A stretch of 64,000 bases of DNA from Alisma plantago-aquatica (lineage: Eukaryota > Streptophyta > Magnoliopsida > Alismatales > Alismataceae): NCBI GenBank assembly GCA_963693085.1, contig OY856409.1, positions 518,220,303 through 518,284,302 on the forward strand. The letters are read 5' to 3'. How positions within the stretch are numbered: position 1 is the first letter of the stretch; each line of letters starts with the position of its first letter. The translations under genes and the position numbers were made by a program. This document shows, piece by piece, positions 22,534 to 35,842 of the stretch. The notes under the pieces were generated by a model. It was not told the DNA's origin. It made no database searches and was given only the letters and a program-made list of their open reading frames with translations.

Positions 22534-24942
22534 ATCTCCCCCTTTTTGAAGATGACAAAACATTTCAAAAATATAAATCAAGGCAATATAAATCATATGA
22601 GTTTCATACCTGAAGTTTACCCTTTGCAGCCATTCTTTTATTTGCAAGTATGTGCTAGCTGAAAGATTATGAAACTCATTTTACTTTATGTTATTGATTT
22701 TTTATTATTTATCCCCCTTTGTCATTTCAAAAAGATAACCAAGCTAAACATTAATTATGACTTTTATTTCTCCCCCTTAATTTGATAATTTAATACTTAA
22801 TGCAAACCACTTACTTTTATGTCAAATTTAGCCACAATTTATTTCTCAATCATTTTCAAAGGATGTTAAGCCTTGAAATGATATGAGATCCTTTTAGATT
22901 CATGGCATATGTGTTTTGATTTCTCATCCATTTTACAAGGGATGTTAAGCCCTGAAAATGACATGAGAATCATTTATGCTCATGATGATATTTAATAGTT
23001 TCTCAACCATTTACAAGGGATGTTAAGCTCTGAAATGATATGAGATTCTTTTAAGCTTATAGTAGAATCAATGAATGTATTTCTAACCAAATGCATGGGA
23101 TGTTAAGCCCTAATTTGTTTAGAGAATTTCATTAAGGACTAGATACACATTATATTAATAAATATTGTAGAGTCCTTTATTTTCATAACCAAGATTACTT
23201 TAGAGATACTAAAGTCATAACTAGTTTCAAATTTTCTTTATGATGTTTACAAAGTTTTGTGAGCTCCTTCTTAATCTTATAGTCAAGATAGTTTTTGTGA
23301 GCTCCCCTTTAATCTAATAATCAAGATAATTTAAGGATTCTAAGGTCACAATAAGCATTAGATCATAATAAGTTAACCTTTATGAGAGGTATGCACTAAA
23401 ATCTTGTTTTAATATACTAAGATTGAGTGCAAGGAAATGATTTACAATTAAGCATTTTGTCAAGCTTATTTTAGGTCGACCTTGACTTCAACCTCGGTGC
23501 CCCTCTGTCGAACTTTATTTCGACCGAGAGGCATTTCCTACAGCTTTATAGTTTAAGCACTCTCAATGATCCACTTGATTTAATATAAAGCCTTTATGTA
23601 ATAGGTGGATACCAATTTGAAAGAATTTATATCAATTTGAAAGATTATAGCTTAATTCATGTAAGAAATATTTGATTTTGAAATGGTGTCTTGCTCTTGA
23701 TTTGCTTAGAATAGTCTTTAGATAGAATATTGAAATAATTTTATTCTAAGCAAGACCTCTATTCCACTAATGCAAGAAATATATGAAGTTTTCTCTAGGC
23801 AACATGATTCATAATTTTCAGATTGGCCAAGAAATACTTTTAGGCAAACAATGTATAAGATCATAGCAATTGAAAATGAACTTGCAATCTATGCTATATT
23901 TGTGTTGAAGCATGTCCAATTGCAGTAAGAGTATATATTTCCAATCTTGCATCAGAAAGATATTATCCTTTTCCATAAGCTAAGCACATGATAATTATTA
24001 ACTTAAAAGGTCAAGATGCATTTGTGCCATTGAGTTTTACATTTATGCAAAATGGCATTTTCAATGATAACATTATCTTTATATGTAAAGAGTTGAATCA
24101 CTATGATCATTTTGAAAATAATATCCATTCATAGTTTATACAGATCAAAGATTATTTTAGGAAAACCAAGTGAAATATGAAACACAATGATCATGGTGAA
24201 ATAGTAAAGTCATATCCATAATTACAATGATCATGATCATTTAAAGGAAAATTTCAAGAAACATGATTTCTATATAGATAAACCAAGTAATACTTAGGAC
24301 AAACCATGTGGATTATTATAAAATAGTAATTTCCTTGATTAAATCAATATGGTTCATAATTTTTAGTTTTAATCCAAACCATATAGGAGATGAACCAATA
24401 TAATCTCATGAGAAGCAAATCCATGATTTGAGTAAAATCAATCTTTTCTTCTTAGATACAATTTAATCATGAAAAGTATAAAGTTTTGATGCTCATATGT
24501 TCTTCCTTTTAATTATGATCATTCAAATATGCAGTATATAAAGTTCATTACATGCTTAAGTTAATTGTAATTGAAGTATCTTTGTTTTTACTTAATAATT
24601 CTATCAAAATTTCCCTCGGTCGACAACTTTCTCGACCCAGTGAGGTTCGGTCAAAATATTTGTCGATCGGCCATTTATCAAGTTTTTGCAGTCTTAGAAC
24701 AGTAACTCTATTGGTCTACTAATTTCTCGACTGACATTGTCTCGGTCGACAACTTTCTTGACTGAGATTGCTTCTGTACTATTTTTCAGTAGTTGTTTTC
24801 AAGTAAAAACATGGATCAGTTTTACAAAATTATACAAGTTAATGCTCAATTTTGTTGAGATAAGACATTTGAATATCAAATTAATGCTTTAGGTCAAATC
24901 TCAACTAATCAAATTAAAATCTCTAAGTTTTAGGAACCCAAA
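22534..24942 (-). mobile_element. Unit 1, 3' non-coding internal region
   Basis: This region occupies the place where pol would be expected. It has no frame of note and no protease, integrase, RT or RNase H motif. It contains four ~78-bp repeats of GGGATGTTAAGCC (about 22861, 22939, 23017, 23097), a degenerate dyad near 23502-23527, and further dyads at about 24617-24770. The 94-codon minus frame at 22363-22647 crosses the LTR edge and is kept nearly unchanged in unit 2 only because the DNA is nearly identical there. Confidence 0.8.
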
Positions 24943-26641
24943 CTAGATCAACATCCTTTTCTTATATGGGAAAGAGAATGAATAATGTCCAAGACGTAAA
25001 CAGTAATGACAACATATAGAATCAATTTGATATCTCTTCTTAGCTGGATTGACTTTAGGCAGATACATAACTTTATTCTTGGGCACTTGTGTCCTTCTCA
25101 TTCTAGGTTTTTGAAAAGATTTACCTTTGGGCTTATAACCTAGTCCTCTTCTTCCAATCTGACCAGAAGAATCTTGTAGAATTTTATCAAGAATATCATT
25201 GTTTCTCAAGCTACTAATTTCTCTTTGTAATTTAGCAATCTCATCCATTTTCTTTTTGATATCTAACTTTTCTTGATCTAGATTAGATGATAAAGCATCT
25301 CTTTCCTTGACAATAGCATCATAATCTATATGATTACATAGGATAGGTTGGGTCTAAAAATTATGCAGTTTTGCAAGAAAATCAACCTTTTCTTGAGAAA
25401 GAAGATCATGATTTGTTTCTAAAGTAAGCAACTTCATATTGCAATCATTTAAAGATGATTTCAAGGTAAAGTTTTTAGAAACAATATTGTCCTTTTCAAA
25501 AAAAGATTATTTAATTTAGCATACAAATCTCATTAGTTTTAGTAGCTTTCTTTAGTTTCTTTATGCAATCAACATATTTCTCATGTGTATCTTGAAGACT
25601 AGCAATTAGATATTCTTTTGGCAAATCAAAAAGGCTTACCTCTTCTTCTTCTTCATTTGTTGTAGCAATAAGGCACTCTACTTCTTTTTCTCCATCTTCA
25701 CTGTCATCACTTGAATCATCCCATGTAGCTTTATATGCTCTTTCTTTCTTCTTGTGAGATGATTTCTTCCCCTTCTTAAGTCTGGGACAATCACCTTTTA
25801 AGTGTCCCTTTTTGCCACATTCAAAGAACCTGGAGGAAGAAACACTAGGAATTTTGTTAGTTTTAAAACTTCTAATCCGCTTACCATTTACAATGAGTGT
25901 TTCTTCTTCACTATCTTCTTCGCTTGTGTCATGACTTTTCTTGGTTGATGCTTTGAATGCAATGTCCTTTCTTTCCTCCTTTTTGTGTTCAGCCGCCAAT
26001 CTTTCTTCTTCTTCAAGGGTAGCTTCATGAGCCTCCAAGTTGCCAATGAGTTGCTCCATCTTTAATGTAGTGAGATCATTGGCTTCTTCAATGGCTGTCA
26101 CCTTTGGTTTGTACTTTGGAGGAAAGAACCTAAGAATCTTTTATACTTGATCCTCTTCACTAATTTATTTACCTAATGCATTGAACCCATTAACAATAGA
26201 AGAAAAATTTGCATAAATTTCACTAATAGACTCATATGGTTCCATAAGAAACTGCTCAAACTTTTTTTTAAGCATACTAATTTTGGAATTCTTTACTTGA
26301 ACAGTTCCTTCATAAGTAATAGAGATTCTATACCATATTTCATATGCATTTTCACAATTTTATATTCTATTAAACTCACCTACGGAGTTTGAACAATAAA
26401 GGATACTCATAGCTTTTGCATTTAATTGGACTAGCTTTATCGTAGTAGCATCCCATGTAGCATACTCCATTTGAGGAAGAGTGTAGGCATTTGAGACCAT
26501 TCTCCATAGATCCCAGCTTATCCCTTGAAAGTAGAATTGCATCCTCCTCTTCCAATTGGTGTAGTTGGTACCATCAAATGGTGGAGGCCGATCTATGAGT
26601 GTTCCTTCCAAGTTCAGGTTGTTTAGTACCCCATCACCCAT
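24943..26641 (-). pseudogene. Unit 1 gag, broken
   Basis: The frame starts MGDGVLNNLNLEGT (ATG at 26641). The N-terminal part (FDGTNYTNWKRRMQFYF) fits the DUF4219/UBN2 capsid region of plant copia Gag. A glutamate-rich charged part follows, then a CCHC zinc knuckle (about 25830), a coiled-coil-like stretch, and a second knuckle before the C-terminus (about 24970-25010). Breaks: a stop after GEFNRI (26360), further stops near 26170-26140, the stop shared by all units at about 25352, and a frame disruption near the end. The first Cys of knuckle 1 is Phe and the last Cys of knuckle 2 is Phe, so neither could bind zinc normally. Confidence 0.85.
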
Positions 26642-26690
26642 TTTCTTCAAATCTCGATTAGAGCTCCTTGAAGCCTGCTTTGATACCAAA

Positions 26691-28252
26691 TGAAAAACCA
26701 CTAGAGGGGGGTGAATAGGGTTTTATGATGATTTTAAAATTAATTCAACCAAACAAACAATCACAATAATGTTGGAGAAGGAGACACGGCATTTAGAGTG
26801 GTTCCACCCTTAGCAAATACTAAGGGAGTCAGTCCACTACCCAATTGTTTCCAATTGGGATTTTCAAAGCACTTATATTTTATTACCTCGCAAGGATGTT
26901 ACATAAGATACAAATACCTTCACCCTTAGGATAGCTTTCACCTAGAAGTGGTCTCACCAACCTTGAAGCAACCTTCCTTGAAGTAACTCCAAGCTCCCCT
27001 TGAAGTAGCCTTCCTCTTGAAGTAGCTTCCTGTTGAGACAGCCTTCTTGAAGTAATCCTAAGTCCGCCGAGCTACCTTCAACACTGAAGAAGCTCCAACA
27101 ACCTCCTCTCCGCAGCCTCCAACCTAGGAGTAGCAAAGGAGAACCAAAGTAATAAAAAGGAATAAGAAAGAAGCAGCAAAGTACAACTTTACCAATGTAG
27201 CACAAGGCTTGAATCCTATATCAAGTGTTTGATCTCCTAACCAAAGTGGATAGACGTGAATGTATAGTGGATAGGAGATATCAGCCTATAGGACATGAAT
27301 TCACAGCTTGTGGAAATGTTTTACAAGTGAAAGCTTTACTAAATGCTTGCTACAATGTGATCTCAAGTGAATTGTATATGCAAGTTGTGTACTCAATTGA
27401 GTTTAGGTGTCCTAAGGCATGTCCTATTTATAGGAATGGCCTACTAGTGCTTAGGGACGTTCTAGACACTTTCTAGGGGGTTCTTAGTGCTTAACTAGAA
27501 GTTAGGTATCCACTAATTGCATTAGTAATGACTAGTTAATTACTTCTGAAAAGTGTAGACAGACACCTTCTCGGTCGAGAAGTTTGTCGACCGAGTGTCT
27601 CTCGGTCGAGGAAATTTTCGATCGAGGGTGAGTCTTGAGCAACGTTCAACTCAACTCCCAAAAACTTTTTCCACTAACTCTAATGGTTCTATAATTAAGT
27701 CTAATGGCTATAGAACCTGCTCGAGACACTGTCTCGATCGAAGTAAAGTTCGATCGAGCCTTTCTCTGTGATTGCTTTTAGCAGGTTATGCAAAGATGTT
27801 TGTTCTTTAGACTTGGGAGTTTCTCGGTCAAGAAAATGTTCAACCGAGAGTATCTCGGTTGAGAAGTGTGTCGACCGAGAGTATCTCGATCGAGAAGTGT
27901 GTCGACCGAGATGAACTCTGTTTCAAAACTTTAACTCATATGCTAAGTGTAAGAAATGAATGTGCAATTGTGATGTTACTTTCAGGGATGACTTATCTAA
28001 GTGTTGTGTGTGGATGGAGAAGATCTAAACACTTGATTTACATGATATCTAAGTACTTGTACATTATATATTTTTACAATTTTACATTTGATTACAATCA
28101 TGAGAATAAAGCAATTTTAGCAAATAGATCTTCCAAAACTTTGTCATCCACTTTGTTCCTGAAATACTCAAGTAGCACGTTAGATCCACAAGAATGAAAT
28201 GTTTGTCATCATCAAAACAAAGGAATTTTAATAATGTCGAATTTAGCCAACA
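26691..28252 (-). repeat. LTR b (inner, 1562 bp)
   Basis: It contains six dyads: 27570-27595, 27601-27626, 27733-27758, 27823-27848, 27854-27879 and 27885-27910. The last two form a 31-bp tandem duplication that makes this the longest LTR. Its distal half shares variants with LTR a (GTTACTTTCAGGG), its proximal half with LTR c (CCTCGCAAGG), so it looks like a recombinant. TATA is at 27423-27434. Confidence 0.9.
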
Positions 28253-30608
28253 ATCTCCCCCTTTTTGAAGATGACAAAACATTTCAAAAATATAAATCAA
28301 GGCAATATAAATCATATGAGTTTCATACCTGAAGTTTACCCTTTGCAGCCATTCTTTTATTTGCAAGTATGTGCTAGCTGAAAGATTATGAAACTCATTT
28401 TACTTTATGTTATTGATTTTTTATTATTTATCCCCCTTTGTCATTTCAAAAAGATAACCAAGATAAACATTAATTATGACTTTTATTTCTCCCCCTTAAT
28501 TTGATAATTTAATACTTAATGCAAACCACTTACTTTTATGTCAAATTTAGCCACAATTTATTTCTCAATCATTTGCAAAGGATGTTGAGCCTTGAAATGA
28601 TATGAGATCCTTTTAGATTCATGGCATATGTGTTTTGATTTCTCGTCCATTTTACAAGGGATGTTAAGCCCTGAAAATAACATGAGAATCATTTAAGCTC
28701 GTGACTATATTTAATAGTTTCACAACCATTTACAAGGGATATTAAGCCCTGAAATGATATGAGATTCTTTTGAGAATATAGTAGAATCAATGAACGTATC
28801 TCTAACCAAATGCATGGGATGTTAAGCCCTAATTTGTTTAGAGAATTTCATTAAGGACAAGATATACATTATATTCATAAATATTATAGACTCCTTTATT
28901 TTCATAACTAAGATTACTTTAAAGATACTAAGGTCATAACTAGTTTCAAATTTTCTTTTTGATGTTTACAAAGTTTTGTGAGCTCCTTCTTAATCTTATA
29001 GTCAAGATAGTTTTTGTGAGCTCCCCCTTAATCTTATAATCAAGATAATTTAAGGATTCTAAGGTCACAATAAGCATTAGATCATAATAAGTTAACCTTT
29101 ATGAGATCTATGCACTAAAATCTTGTTTCAATATACTAAGATTGAGTGCAAGGAAATGATTTACAATTAAGCATTTTGTCAAGATTATTTTAGGTCAACC
29201 TTGACTTCGACCTGGGCACCCCTCCGTCGAACTTTATTTTGACCGAGAGGAATTTTCTGCAGATTTACAGTTTAAGCACTCTCAATAATCCACTTGATTG
29301 AATATAAAGCCTTTATGTAACAGGTGGATACCAATTTGAAATAATTTATATCAATTTGAAAGATTATAGCTTAATTCATGTAAGCAATATTTGATTTTGA
29401 AATGGTGTCTTGCTCTTGATTTGCTTAGAATAGTTTTTAGATAGAATATTGAAATAATGCAAGAAATATATGAAGTTTTCTCAAGGCAACATGATTCATA
29501 ATTTTCATATTGACCAAGAAATACTTTAAGGCAAACCATGTATAAGATCATAGCAATTGAAAATAAAATTGCAATCTATGCTATATTTGTGTTGAAGCAT
29601 GTCCAAATGCCATAAGAGTATATATTTCCAATCTTGCATCATAAAGATAATATCCTTTTCCATAAGCTAAGCACAATATAATTATTAACCTAATATTCCA
29701 AGATGCATTTGTGCCATTGAGTTTTACTTTTATACAAAATGGCATTTTCAATGATAACATCATCTTTATATGTAAAGAGCCGAATCACTATGATCATTTT
29801 GAAAATAATATCCATTCATGGTTTATATAGATCAAATATTATTTTAGGCAAACCAAGTGAAAGATGAAACACAATGATCATGGTGAAACAGTATAGGCAT
29901 ATCCATAATTACAATGATCATGATCATTTAAAGGCAAATTTCAAGACACATGATTTCGATATAGATAAACCAAGGAATACTTAGCACAAACCATGTGGAT
30001 TATTATAAAATAGTAATTTCCTTGATTAAATCAACATGGTTCATAATTTTCAGTTTTAAGCCAAAGCATATAGGAGATGAACCAATATAATCTCATGAGA
30101 AGCAAATCCATGATTTGAGTAAAATCAATCTTTTCTTCTTAGATACAAATTAATCATGAAAAGTATAATGTTTTGATGCTCATATGTTCTTCCTTTAATT
30201 ATGATCATTCAAATATGCAGTATATAAAGTTCATTACATGCTTAAGTTAATTGTAATTGAAGTATCTTTGTTTTTACTAAATAATTTTGTCAAAAATTTC
30301 CCTCGATCGACAACTTTCTCGACTAAGTGAGGTTCGGTCAAAATATTTGTCGATCGGCCATTATCAGGTTTTTGTAGGCTTAAGACAGTAATTATATTGG
30401 TCGACTAATTTCTCGATCGATATTGTCTTGGTTGACAATTTTCTCGACCGAGATTGTTTCTATATTGTTTTTCAGTAGTTGTTTTCAAGTAAAAACATAG
30501 ATCAGTTTTACAAAATTATACAAGTTAATGCTCAATTTAGTTGAGATAATACATTTGAATATCAAAGTAACGTTTTAGGTCAAATGTCAACTAATCAAAT
30601 TAAAATCT
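28253..30608 (-). mobile_element. Unit 2, 3' non-coding internal region
   Basis: It matches 22534-24942, including the purine tract, the four GGATGTTAAGCC repeats (about 28580-28830) and the dyads near 30300-30455, but lacks about 30 bp near 29450 (ATTTTATTCTAAGCAAGACC and flank in unit 1). No pol motif was seen. Small frames at 29351-29551 and 29581-29763 match nothing. Confidence 0.8.
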
Positions 30609-32297
30609 CTAAGTTTTAGGAATCCAAACTAGATCAACATCCTTTTTATTGTATGGGCAAGAGAATGAATAATTTCCAAGACATAAACAGTAATGACAAC
30701 ATATAGAATCAATTTCATATCTCTTCTTATCTAGATTGACTTTAGACACATACATAACTTTAGTCTTGGGCACTTGTGTCCTTCTCATTCTAGGTTTTTG
30801 AAAAGATTTACCTTTGGGCTTATAACCTAGTCCTCTTCTTCCAATCTGACTAGAAGAATCTTGTAGAATCTTATCAAGAATATCATTGTTTCTCAAGCTA
30901 TTAATTTCTCTTTGTAATTTAGCAATCTCATATATTTTCATTTTGATATCTAACTTTGCTTGATCTAGATTCGATGATAAAGTATCTCTTTCCTTGACAA
31001 TAGCATCATAATCTAGATGATTACATACGATAGCCTGGGTCTAAAAATTATGCAGTTTTGCATGCAAATCAAACTTTTCTTGAGAAAGAAGATCATTATT
31101 TGTTTCTAAAGTAAGCAACTTCATATTGCAATCATTTAAATATGATTTCAAGGTAAAGTTTTCAGAAATAATATTGTCCTTCTCAAAAGAAAGATTATTT
31201 AATTTAGCATACAAATCCTCATTAGTTTTAGTAGCTTTCTTTTGTTTCTTTTTGCAATCAACATATTTCTCATGTGTATCTTGAAGACTAGAAAGTAGAT
31301 CTTCTTTTGGCAAATCAAAAATGCTTACCTCTTCTTCTTCTTTTTCTCCATCTTCACTATCATCACTTGAATCATCCCATGCAGCTTTATATGCTCTTTC
31401 TTTCTTCTTGTGAGATGATTTATTCCCCTTCTTAAGTTTGGGACAATCACCTTTTAAGTGTCCCTTTTTGCCACATTCAAAGCACCTGGAGGAAGAAAAA
31501 CTAGGAATTTTGTTAGTTTTAAAAGTTCTATATTGCTTACCATTTACAATGAGTGTTTCTTCTTCCCTATCTTCATCACTTGTGTCATGAATATTCTTGG
31601 TTGATGTTTTGAATGCAATGTCCTTTCTTTTCTCCTTTTTGTGTTCAACCACCAATCTTTCTTTTTCTTTAAGGGCAGCATCATGAGCCTCCAAGTTGCC
31701 AATGAGTTGCTCCATCTTTAATGTAGTGAGATCATTGGCTTCTTCAATGGTCGTCACCTTTGGTTTGCACTTTGGAGGCAAGCACCTAAGAATATTTGAT
31801 ACTTGATCCTCTTCACTAATGGCTTTACCTAATGCATTCAACCCATTAACAATAGAAGAAAACTTTGCATACATTTCACTAATAGACTCATATGGTTCCA
31901 TATGAAACTGTTCAAACTTTTGTTTAAGCATACCAATTTTGGAATTCTTTACTTGAATAGTTCCTTCATAAGTAATAGAGAGTCTATGCCATTTTTCATA
32001 TGCATTTTAACAATTTGATATTCTATTAAACTCACCTATGGAGATTGAACAATAAAGGACACTTACAACTTTTGCATTTAATTGGGCTAGCTTTACTGTA
32101 TTAGCATCCCATGTAGCATACTCCGTTTAAGGAAGAGTGTAGGCATTTGAGACCATTCTCCATATATCCCATCTTATCCCTTAAAAGTAGAATTTCATCC
32201 TCCACTTCCAATAGATGTAGTTGGTGCCATCAAATGGTGGAGGCCGAGCTATGAGTGTTCCTTCCAAGTTTAGGTTGTTTAGTACCCCATCACCCAT
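30609..32297 (-). pseudogene. Unit 2 gag, broken
   Basis: ATG at 32297 (MGDGVLNN). The central part is the longest open stretch of the array (296 codons, 31041-31931) and has the only fully intact first zinc knuckle besides a normal surrounding (CFECGKKGHLKGDC). Breaks: stops in the N-terminal third (for example F-stop-G at about 32182 and one near 32128), the shared stop at about 31040, and His to Asn in knuckle 2 (CHYCLCLGNYSFSC). A deletion removes about ten residues before the EEEEVS acidic stretch. The protein ends WIPKT. Confidence 0.85.
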
Positions 32298-32346
32298 TTT
32301 CTTCAAGACTCGATTAGAGCTCCTTGAAGCCTACTCTGATACCAAA

Positions 32347-33877
32347 TGAGAAACCACTAGAGGGGGGTGAATAGGGTTTTATGATGATTTTAAAATTAAT
32401 TCAACCAAACAAACAATCACAAGAATGTTGTAGAAGGATACATGACATTTAGAGTGGTTCCACCCTTAGCAAATACTAAGGGAGTCAGTCCACTACCCAA
32501 TTGTTTCTAATTGGGATTTTGAAAGCACTTGTATTTTATTACCTCGCAAGGATGTTACATAAGATACAAATACCTTCACCCTTAGGATAGCCTTCACCTA
32601 GAAGTAGTCTCACCAACCTTGAAACAACCTCCCTTGAAGTAACTCCAAGCTCCCTCTTGAAGTAGCCTTCCTCTTGAAGTATCTTCCCATTGAGACAACC
32701 TTCTTGAAGTAATCCTAAGTCCACCGAGCTACCTTCACCACCGAATAACCTCCAACAACCTCCTTTCCACAGCCTCCAACCTAGGAGTAGCAAAGGAGAA
32801 CCAAAGCAATAAAAAGGAACAAGAAAGAGGCAGGTAAGTACAACTTTACCAATGTAGCACAAGGCTTGAATCCTATATCAAGAGTTTGATCTCCTAACCA
32901 AAGTGGATGGATGTCAATGTATAGTGGATAGGAGATATCAGCCTACAAGACACGAACTCATAACTTGTGGAAATGTTTTGCAAGTGACAGCTTTGCTAAT
33001 GTCTTGCTACAATGTGATCTCAAGTGAATTGTATATGCAAGTTCTGTACTCAAGTGAGTTTAGGTGTCCTAAGGCATGTCCTATTTATAGGAATGGCCTA
33101 CTAGTGCTTAGGGACATTTTAGACACTTTCTAGGGGGTTCTTAGTGCTTAACTAGCCGTTAGGTATCCACTAATTGCATTAGTAATGGCTAGTTAATTAC
33201 TTCAAAAAAGTGTAGACATACACCTTCTCGGTCGAGAAGTTTGTCAACCAAGTGTCTCTCATTTGATGAAATTGTCGACCGAGGGTGAGTATGGAGCGAC
33301 GTTCAACTCAACTACCAACCACTTTTTCCACTAACTCTAACGGTTATATAACTAAGTCTAACGACTATAGAACCTGCTCGAGACACTATCTCGGTCAAAG
33401 TAAAGTTCGACTGAGCCTTTCTCTATGATTGATTTTAGCAGGTTATGCAAAGATGTTCGTTCTTTAGACTTGGGAGTTTCTCAGTCGAGAAAATGTTTGA
33501 CCGAGAGTATCTCGGTCGAGAAGTGTGTCGATCGAGACAAACTCTATTTCAAAACTTTAACTCATTTGCTAAGTGTAAGAAATGAATGTGCAGTTGTGAT
33601 GTTCACTTAGGGATGACTTATCTAAGTGTTGTGTGTGGATGGGGAAGATCTAAACCCTTGATTTACCTTATATCTAAGTACTTGTACATTATATATTTTT
33701 ACAAGTTTACATTTTATTACAATAATGAAAATAAAGCAATTTAACCATGTAGATCTTCCAAAACTTTGTCATCCACTTTGTTCCTAAAATACTCATGTAG
33801 CACGTTAGATCCATAAGAATGAAATGTTTGTCATCATCAAAACAAAGGAATTTTAATAATTTCCAATTTAGCCAAAA
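32347..33877 (-). repeat. LTR c (inner, 1531 bp)
   Basis: It starts TGAGAAACC at the low end, with one change from TGAAAAACC, and ends at GCCAAAA, where the terminal GCCAACA has mutated (TGTTGG to TTTTGG on the minus strand). The first dyad is at 33227-33252. Others at about 33390-33415, 33480-33505 and 33511-33536 carry arm changes. One dyad has decayed to CTCATTTGATG. TATA is at 33080-33091. Confidence 0.9.
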
Positions 33878-35842
33878 ATCTCCCCCTTATTGAACATGAC
33901 AAAACATTAAAAAAATATAAATCAAGGCAATATAAATCATATGAGTTTCATATCTGAAGTTTACCTTTTGCAGCCATTCTTTTATTTGCAAGTATGTGCT
34001 AGACGAGAGATTATGAAACTCATTTTACTTTATGTTATTTATTTCATATTATTTCTCCCCCTTTGTCATTTCAAAAAGATAACCAAGCTAAACATTAATT
34101 ATGACTTTTATTTCTCCCCCTTAATTTGATAATTTAATACTTAATGCAAACCACTTACTTTTATGTCAAATTTAGCCACAATTTATTTCTCAATCATTCA
34201 CAAAGGATGTTAAGCCTTGAAATGATATGAGACCCTTTTAGATTCATGGCATATGTGTTTTGATTTCTCATCCATTTTACAAGAGATGTTAAGCCCTGAA
34301 AATGACATGAGAATCCTTTAAGCTCATGACTATATGTAATAGTTTCTCAACCATTTACAAGGGATGTTAAGCCCTGAAATGATATGAGATTCTTTTAAGC
34401 TTGTAGTAGAATTAATGAATGTATCTCTAACCAAATGCATGGGATGTTAAGCCCTAATTTGTTTAGAGAATTTCATTAAGGACAAGATATACATTATATT
34501 CATAAATATTGTAGACTCCTTTACTTTCATAACTAAGATTACTTTAAAGATACTAAGGTCATAACTAGTTTCAAATTTTCTTTATGATGTTTACAAAGTT
34601 TTGTGAGCTCCTTCTTAATCTTATAGTCAAGATAGTTTTTGTGAGCTCCCCCTTAATCTTATAATCAAGATAATTTAAGGATTATAAGGTCACAATAAGC
34701 GTTAGATCATAATAAGTTAACCTTTATGAGAGCTATGCACTAAAATCTTGTTTTAATATACTAAGACTGAGTGCAAGGAAATGATTTACAATTAAGCATT
34801 TTGTCAAGCTTATGTTAGGTCAACCTTGACTTCGACCTAGGCACCCCTCGGTCAAACTTTATTTTGACCGAGAGGCATTTCCTGTATATTTATAGTTTAA
34901 TCACTCTCAATAATCCACTTGATTGAATATAAAGCCTTTATGTAACAGGTGGATACCAATTTGAAAGAATTTATATCAATTTGAAAGATTATAGCTCAAT
35001 TCATGTAAGCAATATTTGGTTTTGAAATGGTGTCTTTCTCTTGATTTGCTTAGAATAGTCTTTAGATAGAATATTGAAATAATTTTATTCTAAGCAAGAC
35101 TTCTTATTCCACTAATGCAAGAAATATATGAAGTTTTCTCAAGGCAACATGATTCATAATTTTTAGATTGGCCAAGAAATACTTTTAGGCAAACCATGTA
35201 TAATATCATATCAAAACGAAAATGAACTTGCAATCTATGCTATATTTGTGTTAAAGCATGTCCAATTGTAGTAAGAGTATATATTTCCAATCTTGCATCA
35301 CAAAGATAATATCCTTTTTCATAAGCTAAGTACAAGATAATTATTAACTTAATATGTCAAGATGCATTTGTGCCATTGAGTTTTACTTTTATGCAAAATG
35401 GCATTTTCAATGATAACATCATCTTTATATGTAAAAAGTTGAATCACTATGATCATTTTGAAAATAATATCCATATGGTTTATATAGATCAAAGATTATT
35501 TTCGGCAAACCAAGTGAAAGATGAAACACAATGATCATGGTGAAACAGTAAAGGCATATCCATAATTACAATGATCATGATCAATTAAAGGTAAATTTCA
35601 AGACACATGATTTCTATATAGATAAACCAAGGAACACTTAGGACAAACCATGTGAATTATTATAAAATAGTAATTTCCTTGATTAAATCAACATGGTTCA
35701 TAATTTTCAGTTTTAAGCCAAACCATATAGGAGATGAACCAATATATTCTCATGAGAAGCAAATCCATGATTTGAGTAATTTCAATCTTTTCTTCTTAGA
35801 TACAATTTAATCATGAAAAGTATAAAGTTTTGATGCTCATAT
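33878..35842 (-). mobile_element. Unit 3, 3' non-coding internal region (distal part)
   Basis: It corresponds to 22534 onward, with the four ~78-bp repeats (about 34207-34450). It is interrupted at 35842 by the family B element and resumes at 44879 (TTCTTCCTTTTAATTATG and onward, with dyads at about 44996-45150). The part from 44879 to 45302 belongs to the same region. Confidence 0.85.
35838..35842. other. Left target-site duplication (CATAT) of the family B element
   Basis: CATAT at 35838-35842 and again at 44874-44878 flank the insertion. The undisturbed units have the single sequence GCTCATATGTTCTTCC here. Confidence 0.93.

Noticed and set aside
22363..22647. 94-codon minus frame nearly identical in units 1 and 2 (28082-28366)
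   Set aside because: It crosses the purine tract and LTR edge, is disrupted in units 3 and 4, and is explained by the recent duplication of the DNA.
24943..26701. Gag start extended upstream to 26701 in unit 1 (and 47036 in unit 3)
   Set aside because: The extra residues would be encoded by the LTR end and primer site. The ATG of MGDGVLNN is kept in three units (with MDDGV in unit 4) and fits the usual start of this Gag type.
27570..27910. Evenly built repeats resembling a CRISPR array
   Set aside because: The repeats are inverted dyads with 8-base loops in a plant LTR, spacing between dyads is irregular, and there are no cas genes.
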